Positions 57,300-64,000 of a stretch of DNA of 64,000 bases are shown here, piece after piece; position 1 is the stretch's first letter; each line of letters begins with the position of its first letter. The notes beneath the pieces were generated by a model. That model made no database searches. It was not told the DNA's origin and worked only from the letters and a program-made list of their open reading frames with translations. The DNA comes from Ephemerocybe angulata (Eukaryota > Basidiomycota > Agaricomycetes > Agaricales > Psathyrellaceae), in assembly GCA_013368325.1 (NCBI GenBank), contig JAACJK010000058.1:868001-932000 (forward strand), given 5' to 3'. Made by a program: the position numbers and the translations under genes.

Positions 57300-57900
57300 T
57301 AGTAAATGCGCTGAAAGTACAATTTAGAATTATTTGAAGGTACTTCTCCTCCAAGGCTTGCATAGACGAGCGAGGTATGAACTTGGAGGCATCTTGTATA
57401 CAGATGGATCTGACCCCTGATTTTCCGGGACGCTGTACAAAGTCTCCTCCGTCTTGTAGATGAAAGAATATCCCGTCAAGGCCTGGCTGGTCTAGCAGCC
57501 GCAAAATACGCAATACAAGAGCCGGGTGGACTGTTCCTGGGCAGCAGTTCCCACTCCAAGCGCAGAACGAACTGCTCAACGACGTCCTCGACCTACCCGA
57601 ATTGTTTTGAATGCCATATTTCCCCAGTCCGAGATGATTCGCTTCGCTTCAGCTTTTTGTTCAACTGTGACAGGGCCCTGGTGGACGAGGAGCTCCCGGA
57701 TAGGAGCATAGCCCTTCGTAAGATGTAGGTGAATCATATCGAGCCGCCATGATTCGTATCTTGAGTGGATCTATAGGTCGCGTCCGCGCGCAAAAATCTC
57801 GTCGGCTGATAGGTTTCACTGGAACCGACGACTCGGAAGCTGGGAAGAATTTAAGCGCCCAGAGAACATAGGGGGCCTTATCGAAGTCGTTGGACTTCAA
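57300..57900 (-). pseudogene. Block Z copy 2: 5' neighbour of NACHT 3
   Basis: Minus-strand pieces APIRELLVHQGPVTVEQKA then EAKRIISDWGNMAF, LRILRLLDQPGLDGIFFHLQ then DGGDFVQRPGKSGVRSICIQ, and SMQALEEKYLQI match the block at 42090-42960. This copy keeps the second piece in one frame, but a stop follows the first. NACHT 2 lacks this block; its upstream DNA abuts the G-run element. Confidence 0.5.
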
Positions 57901-58232
57901 CGAGCGTCAATCTCTAGGTTCTACCGTCTGATATGGGATAGGACGGTGTTTAGAGTATATCCCCAGCTCAACCCCGGCTGCAGCCAAACCTTTACAATCC
58001 TTGTTGCCACTGTAGAGTCACGCCCGGCACGACAGGGACGACCGTGGGAACAATGATGCACACAAAAAGTTCTTTCAACGACACGCTAACTTGAAAGGTT
58101 TCCTCTCCATCTCTCCCCTCGTACCCCGAAATCCAACTTGAAAGTACCCATCGGACGTCCGGAAACACGTAAAACGGGTCTTGTATACCCTCCATACCCC
58201 CGCAAGACGAAGCTCAGGACGGAGCTCGAAGC

Positions 58233-59366
58233 ATGCCATCCCGAATGTCGACTCGGACGGAGAACACCTACTCGTCAGCGAACACGGAGCGATTCTCAAT
58301 GCCAAGACATCGAGCTCAAGTAAAAGCATCTGGACACGCGGACCTACTTGGAAAGCCAGGCTCGGCACTGTTCGGAACCCCATCCTCGTCGCGCAGCCCA
58401 GCTTCACTTGAAAGCTCAACCTGGACGCCACCCCCAGAACCCTCCTCCTCCCCGTTCTCGACATCTGGATGGGGTAGCGGATATGGTTCTGCGAACAGAA
58501 GTAGCGATCTGAAAGCGACTCAAGAGCACCCTAACCTAGGGTATCTTGCATTTCCCCCGGGGTCCTCGTCTGCGATGTTGCCGGACCACGGCGCGTCGTT
58601 TAGCGAGAGTGCAAAGGGATCGACATCTTCCGACATCAGAAACCCGACGCCAACTCCACCTCCACCAGCAGAAGAAACGCTTGAGGACGACTGGTCTGCG
58701 AACCTCGCGTCGCTCCACGCAGCCCGCCTCGCGCGCGAAGCCCCCACCGCGACGGCTGGCGAAGAGTACTGGGTCTCCTGCGGGGGAGTTCTCCGCAACC
58801 CGACCACGGGGAAACGCGATATCGAACGCACAAGGGCCGTGAAGGAGGAATTGAGAGTGCGGGAACGAGAGCGGAAGCTGAGGGAGCAGTGGGACGTCTA
58901 CGTGAATGGTTGGGATAGCCTTGTGGCGCGCGTTAGGAGCCGGGGTAAAGGGAAAGGGAAGGGGATGATGCAAAGCGAGGATGATCCCCTGCTCTCGTTC
59001 GCTGACATCCCGTGGCCCATTTCTCCTCCCCCCAAGGATGCGCCTTCCCCCCGTACGAAGGAGGAAACGGTCGCGCTCCTCCGAGCAACACCCATCGCGA
59101 CCTTCCTCCTCTCTCCCCTCACGATCCGCAGCGAGTCCCCCACGTTGCCGCGCGATCGCGTCCGTTCCGCTCTCCTGCGCTGGCACCCGGATAAGATGGG
59201 AGCCCTGCTTGATATGGTGCGCCCGGACGAGAGGGAGGACGTGCAGAACGCTGTGCACGCCGTTCTCCGAGCACTGCAGGTTATCGGGAAAGACCTACCG
59301 CGCTTCTGGGATGCTATTCTGAAGGCTATGGAGGACGAGAAGAATGAAGCAGGTGTGACTAGGTAG
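58233..59366 (+). CDS. Protein with C-terminal J-domain-like HPD motif
   Basis: One long frame, 377 residues from MPSRMSTRTENTYSSANTER. The N-terminal 150 residues are S/P/T-rich and disordered (PTPTPPPPAEETLEDDW). A basic coiled-coil-like helix follows (EELRVRERERKLREQWDVYV), then TIRSESPTLPRDRVRSALLR with WHPDKM. The HPD tripeptide in RWHPDKM is the Hsp70-stimulating loop of J proteins, and the R-R-WHPDK arrangement near the C-terminus recalls NFKBIL1-type proteins. A full J-domain helix IV is not obvious. Role: possibly an Hsp70 partner in the nucleus or cytosol. Upstream exons may exist because the frame stays open a little before the ATG. Confidence 0.65.
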   Translation: MPSRMSTRTENTYSSANTERFSMPRHRAQVKASGHADLLGKPGSALFGTPSSSRSPASLESSTWTPPPEPSSSPFSTSGWGSGYGSANRSSDLKATQEHPNLGYLAFPPGSSSAMLPDHGASFSESAKGSTSSDIRNPTPTPPPPAEETLEDDWSANLASLHAARLAREAPTATAGEEYWVSCGGVLRNPTTGKRDIERTRAVKEELRVRERERKLREQWDVYVNGWDSLVARVRSRGKGKGKGMMQSEDDPLLSFADIPWPISPPPKDAPSPRTKEETVALLRATPIATFLLSPLTIRSESPTLPRDRVRSALLRWHPDKMGALLDMVRPDEREDVQNAVHAVLRALQVIGKDLPRFWDAILKAMEDEKNEAGVTR

Positions 59367-59478
59367 GTACGTGTATGGTACGGAGATTCACAACTAATAT
59401 ATGTACCTGAGCCTGAGCTGTACCCGGGACTTCTACATCCTTCGCCTTTAAACATTTCATCCTCCATCAGGTTACATC

Positions 59479-62400
59479 CTAGCCCCTGCCCCTTTTCAAT
59501 TCTTCAAACTCTTCCAAAATCTCCACACAGATGTCCTGCCTAACCTTTCGTTCCCAAAACTTTTCTGCAGTGGGTTCCTCCCACCTCCGGCCTTTGGGTG
59601 GATGTTTAAGGTGGTGCTTGATGTCAGCCACATTGACGATAATATCAGGAGCCGTGCAGAGGTCGGTGACAATAGCTTCTCTCCCTTTGAAGGCCGCCCA
59701 AATCAAGGCTGTCCACCCATCGGTGTCTGCCACATTGACGTCGATCCTGGGTGCAGCGAGAAGGAGCTTGACAGTTGCTTCATTTGCTTCATTTGCTTCA
59801 TAGATACCTCTGTCAGCCAGAGGGATACCTCTCTCAGCCGCAAGTGTCAAGGCTGTCCCCCCACTAGTGGTTGCTGCATTGACGTCGATCCCAGGGGTAG
59901 CGAGAAGGAGCCTGACAATATGTCCGTGACCCCGCCAGGCCGCGTGGATCAATGGTGTCCACCCGTGGGTGTCGGCCGTGTTGGCTTCGATACCAGGCAC
60001 GGCGAGAAGAAGCTGGACAACAGCGCTAGCTTGGCCTATGCTGGCTGCATGTGTCAAGGCTGTTTTCCCTTCATCGTCTCGCGCTCTGATATCAACTCCA
60101 GGGGTGGCGAGAAGGACCTCGACAACGGCTTCGTGGGCATTCATGGCTGCAGCCATCAAAGGTGTACTCCTATCCGTGCTCGCTGCATTGATGTCTATCC
60201 CAGGCACGGAGGGGAGGAATTTGACTACATCTGTATGGCCCCAGTACGCTGCTTGATATAAGGATGTCTCCCCGCGGATATTTCGTGAATTGACGTCAAT
60301 CCCGGGCGCGGTGCCAAGAAGTATCTTGGCTACAGCCGCATGGCCCCTTGCCGCTGCGCAATAGAAGGGTTCCCAAACATGGGTGTCAATCCCTGGTGCA
60401 GTGAGAAGGTGTTTGACCACGTCCTCGTGGCCGCGATTCGCCGCATAAAGTAAGGGTGTCGAGGTGCGGGCATCTGGTACATTGATGTCAATCCCAGGCG
60501 TGGTGAGAAGGAGCTTGACTACATTTCCATGCCCCTTTTCTGCTGCATAACTGAGGGGTGTCCGCCCTTCGTTATCCGGCGCATTAACGTCGATCCCAGG
60601 CGCAACGAGAAGGTGCTTGAGAATAGCTTCGTACCCGTTCTCTGCTGCATGGCTCAAGGGCGTGCGCCCTCTGGTAGTTGGTGCGTTGACGTCGATCCCA
60701 GGCGCGACAAGAAGGAGTTTGGCAGCAGCTTCGTGACCGTATCTCGCTGCAGCGATCAAGGGTGTCTGCCCGTAGGCGGTCCCGTCAGTGCTTGATGCGT
60801 TAGCGTCGATTCCAGGCGCGGCGACAAGGAACTCAATGACAGCTTCAAAGTCAGCGGTCGCGCTGACTGCAGCAAGCAGAGCTGTCGTCCCATCGGCGAC
60901 CCTTGCGTTGAGGTCGAGTCCAGAGAGCGCTTGAAAGAATATCTTGAAGGAAATTTTCAAAAATTTGGATCCATAGATTAGAACAGTGCGTACCTGATCA
61001 TATTTAGCATACTTCATCGAATGTGGCAGAGACGGAATGAAAAACTTGATGGCGGCTCCATATCCATTCTTCGCCGCCAGGGCGAGAGCGTTTGCCATGT
61101 CTACGGGGAGTATATCGGTTTACTTGACGAGCCAATGCCATTGTAATTTAACGCACCTAGAGTCCCCGCTTCAAATTGATCGAGGAGCCGAAGACAACCT
61201 CTATTATCATTCTCTACTACATGGCGGTCTCTCCCCTGACCTTATAAATATAATGAGTGTATGTTCAACTAACACTGTTGGAGCAAGCCGCATACCGGTT
61301 ATGTTGGGATCTGCCCCAGCTTCCAAGAGGGTCCTGACGACATCCAACTTTTCGACATTGCAAGCCATATGGATTGCAGTTATATTTCCTGTATCCATTG
61401 GTCAGTCACTTGCCAATTTCACGAAGTCGACCCTCAATCGGCATACCTTCAAACCTGGCATTTGGGTTTGCTCCTCTCGCAAGCCAGGTTAGAACCAAGC
61501 TCGGGTTCCCTGCATTGATAGCACTCGCAAGTCCCATATCCAAGTCTTTCTGCCGCTGCTTCGGCCTGCGAGCAAGAATCGTCTCAGTGAGATCACGGAG
61601 GGGCATGAACAATAGCAGCATCGCCAGGATCTGACCAAACCCCCACACGGTTTCTTCGCTATCCTGGAGACCGTCGTTTTGGTTGAGCGCGAGCTCAATA
61701 TCGATGATGAACACGAGGTTGACAGTTAGCAAGAATATTAGACCAACAAACGGAGGAAACATGCTCCAGCGCCGAGCGATGGAGTTGTAGACACGGCGAA
61801 TGAGGAGGCGGAGCCGAGGATAGCGGGAAGGGGGGCCTGCTGGTGTCTCTCCAAGGCCGATGCCCTTTGGAATGGGTAGAACACGCCAGAAGGAGTATAG
61901 CCCGAGGAACATTGCGATTGGGAGGAGGAGGTTGATTCCTGGTGCGAGAAATATGGCGTAAATGATGAATGAGGCGATCCGCAGCGCCTGCGAAGCAAAG
62001 GGCACATGCTTTCCTAGGATGGCGACGAGCGCGTCCGTGGCCGCACATTCGTTCGAAACATCTTGCCCCTCTCCGAACGCCCGAATGTTGCTCCAGAGCC
62101 ATAACCCTAGACCGGCCATGAGGGTAAGATGCAGCGAACCCAGAAGTAACACGAAGCGCTTGACAAGAATTTTAGCGCCCCTCCGCGAGTCGTTGCCGCC
62201 GTCTGAAAATATGATGAGCGACGTTCATAAACAACTCAGGTATGCAGCTCGGGAATCACCTATCTGAGCGTCATGAACAGATGCCACGCCATCGTCGGAT
62301 TTTCCCGCCTCTGGGTCTGTGCGATCATGTCCCAGCTGTGTTTGATTCGTACCTGTCGTGGAAAGGTCAGTCATCCGATAATGAAAGCTATACGGGTACG

Positions 62401-62820
62401 GTACTCGCCAGGTATAACCGAAACTGCCAGGTCTTTGATATGCCGGGCCCACGCACTCCAGGTGGGTGGAACCCGACGTCGATTGCTCCCCTGGCTCTTG
62501 TACTGAACGTAAAGCAGAAAGTAGATGAACGCATTCGTATTGTTCATCCAACTCATGTTGAGGACAATACTGGCGTGATAGTTCGTCAATCCCAGCGTCT
62601 GAGCCTGAACGATGGAGGATATGAGAATCGCGAACGCGAGAACGAGGTTCGTCGTGGCCTGTGTTTCCGCGGCATCCAATTCGCCTTGAGTAACCTTCCC
62701 GTCCGCGAGCGCCCAGAATGCGGGGATGAAGCACAATAGGTTCTGGATGTAGATCGCGATGCGAACGCCGACCCCAGCTATGTCTGGATTACCAGGGATT
62801 TTGCAAGAGCCAGTAGACAT
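59479..62820 (-). CDS. Multi-pass membrane protein with long ankyrin-repeat tail
   Basis: Starts MSTGSCKIPGNPDIAGVGVR at 62820. Exon pieces in order: four hydrophobic helices (IYIQNLLCFIPAFWAL; LVLAFAILISSIVQA; NAFIYFLLYVQY); a polar exon (~62250-62355, one border uncertain); a second membrane block at about 61445-62205 (FVLLLGSLHLTLMAGLGLWL; IASFIIYAIFLAPGINLLLP; LIFLLTVNLVFIIDIELAL; FGQILAMLLLFMPL); then ankyrin repeats from 61480 down through 61398-61300, 61098 and to 59600. The tail repeats a PGIDVNA..(T/N)(x)GxTPLxxAAxxGH(x)xxVxxLL unit about 14 times, ending ELKRGRG. Topology: membrane anchor plus cytosolic ankyrin scaffold. Similar fungal genes exist; partner unknown. Confidence 0.75.
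59600..60900 (-). repeat. Tandem ankyrin-coding repeats (~100 base units)
   Basis: On the plus strand the consensus TTGACGTCGATCCCAGGCG (reverse of APGIDVN) recurs about every 90-110 bases. Units differ by 20-30%, and some have drifted (for example the short unit THVWEPFYCAAARGH). Confidence 0.85.
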
Positions 62821-64000
62821 GGCGATGGAGGGGGGTGCAAAGGAGCGGCGAGCTGATGTTGCAATCCAAGTACATCGCCAGACATGAGGCAGATATGATC
62901 GAGAGTGGCACCGTTTGACATCGAAGCCGCGTGATGAGTGAAGAACAATGAGCACGCTCACAAAACCCAGTTCTTCCGAGGTTAGAACGTCCACACCCGT
63001 ACCCACAGGGACACACAACGGTCGCCCACTAACACAATTTCTTCCTTGATTAGGAAGAGAATCGAAGAGAGATCTTTGATGAGCCGACTGACTCGCCCAA
63101 GCACACTCTCGACAGACAGGATGAGAAGACGAAGGGGCCGATGAATCGCTAAAGACCGGCTTCACCTTCAACCAACGAGCACACCCCTCGCCCAGCCTGT
63201 TAGCGTGCTGCTGTATTGAAGATTCGAGAACCCTCTCGCCGCTCGGCCCTCTGCATGCTCCCTCTGGAGTCCATCCCCTACGATGACCAGGCGAAGAGAA
63301 AACCGACCACGCTGCGCAGGCACGCCAACATGAGGTGAGCTAGCATCAAGGGAATTATAAACTGAGGTCCTCACCTATCAGATATCGTCTACTTCACCCC
63401 CAGGCTCCAATGACAGCCTCTGCCAACTGGATGCCGTGTCGACGAACAACTGTGAATCGACCAGGCCAGCGAAACGGGAGACACCACCGCTACAGCCATG
63501 CCTCGCGCGGGCGTTCATCTCAGCGTATCAGCGCCAGTCAAAAAGCAAGTCCCTGAGCTTGCCAGTAAAATGGGCGTCCGTCGTTCTCGATGTCGACGGT
63601 CGACATGGTCGAAGTTGGAGTAACAGGACCGGCGGTAATAGCCGCCCAGATCCCGCACCAAGCGCCTCTGATCGCCGGAATGCATAACCAAGATAGGGGC
63701 AAAGTCCCTCCTGGCTACCTTGTTCGAGGGATTCTCGTGAGTCCCTGGTTCTACCTGGCCAAGTTCGCGGCACCTCAGTGTCTACACGTTCTTATCACAA
63801 CCACCCCACAAAATATCTGCCCTGCAACAGGCAATTCATCCGGATCAAGGTCAACCGTGTGAATCCAACGCCGGTTCACCTTCACCTTCACATTCACCTT
63901 CACTCACCTCGGGAACACCGAACTTCAACCTTGCAAATTGTTCTGACTGCCATCATCTACCACAGCTCACAATGTACGCCTCGCTCTAAGCACTCTCTGT
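62821..64000. other. Window end, no supported gene
   Basis: Short frames only. A small minisatellite of CACCTTCACCTTCACATTCACC type lies at about 63875-63905. An ATG near 63971 runs into TAA after five codons, so a gene starting at the window edge cannot be claimed. Confidence 0.4.

Noticed and set aside
1..64000. CRISPR arrays, bacterial operons, rRNA genes
   Set aside because: No regularly spaced identical repeats with unique spacers and no rRNA-like sequence were seen; intron structure shows eukaryotic DNA.

Overview
The window reads as nuclear DNA of a filamentous basidiomycete, most likely an Agaricomycete. Genes carry many 45-70 base GT-AG introns. Typical Agaricomycete families are present: a DUF6533-type membrane protein, NACHT STAND ATPases with a conserved N-terminal leader, and a tyrosine-recombinase (Ngaro-like) retrotransposon. 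All gene models were assembled by hand from reading frames and splice signals. Names A, B, C, X, Y and Z are local labels for families I do not recognise.

Region by region. 1-12.2 kb: a tandem family A of secreted lysine/alanine/proline proteins. A1 has a hugely expanded repeat tail, A2 is short, and A3 is a relic; poorly coding, partly repeated DNA lies between them. 12.2-27.4 kb: repeated convergent pairs of a small secreted protein gene (C) and a small unknown gene (B). Only one C copy is intact, but four B copies are open, and in all four an intron appears to split the start codon as AT^G. One C/B pair is split by a complete 5.7 kb Ngaro-like element (gag, RT-RNase H, tyrosine recombinase, split direct repeats). 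28-36.7 kb: conventional genes: a DUF2945/Tudor-like small protein, an RGG-rich disordered protein, a 673-residue unknown, ribosomal protein eL20 and an intradiol ring-cleavage dioxygenase. 36.9-41.9 kb: a DUF6533 multi-pass protein and an amino-acid permease of the LAT/MUP1 type. 42-57.9 kb: three NACHT STAND genes. The second and third are the outer parts of a large inverted duplication (NACHT-X-Y | cyclophilin A | Y'-X'-NACHT'). Copies 1 and 2 are separated by a 1.1 kb element with ~247 base G-run-rich terminal inverted repeats and a 7 base target duplication. 58-64 kb: a J-domain-like protein and a multi-pass membrane protein with a long ankyrin tail.

Conserved single-copy genes (eL20, cyclophilin, dioxygenase, permease) sit beside young, duplicating, lesion-bearing accessory families (A, B/C, NACHT/X/Y). 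Transposons are inserted exactly in the duplicated stretches. A short motif, AAGCGCCC/GGGCGCTT, recurs about 16 times, in intergenic DNA and in an intron. Nothing could be searched in databases; families called unknown may have unrecognised relatives.
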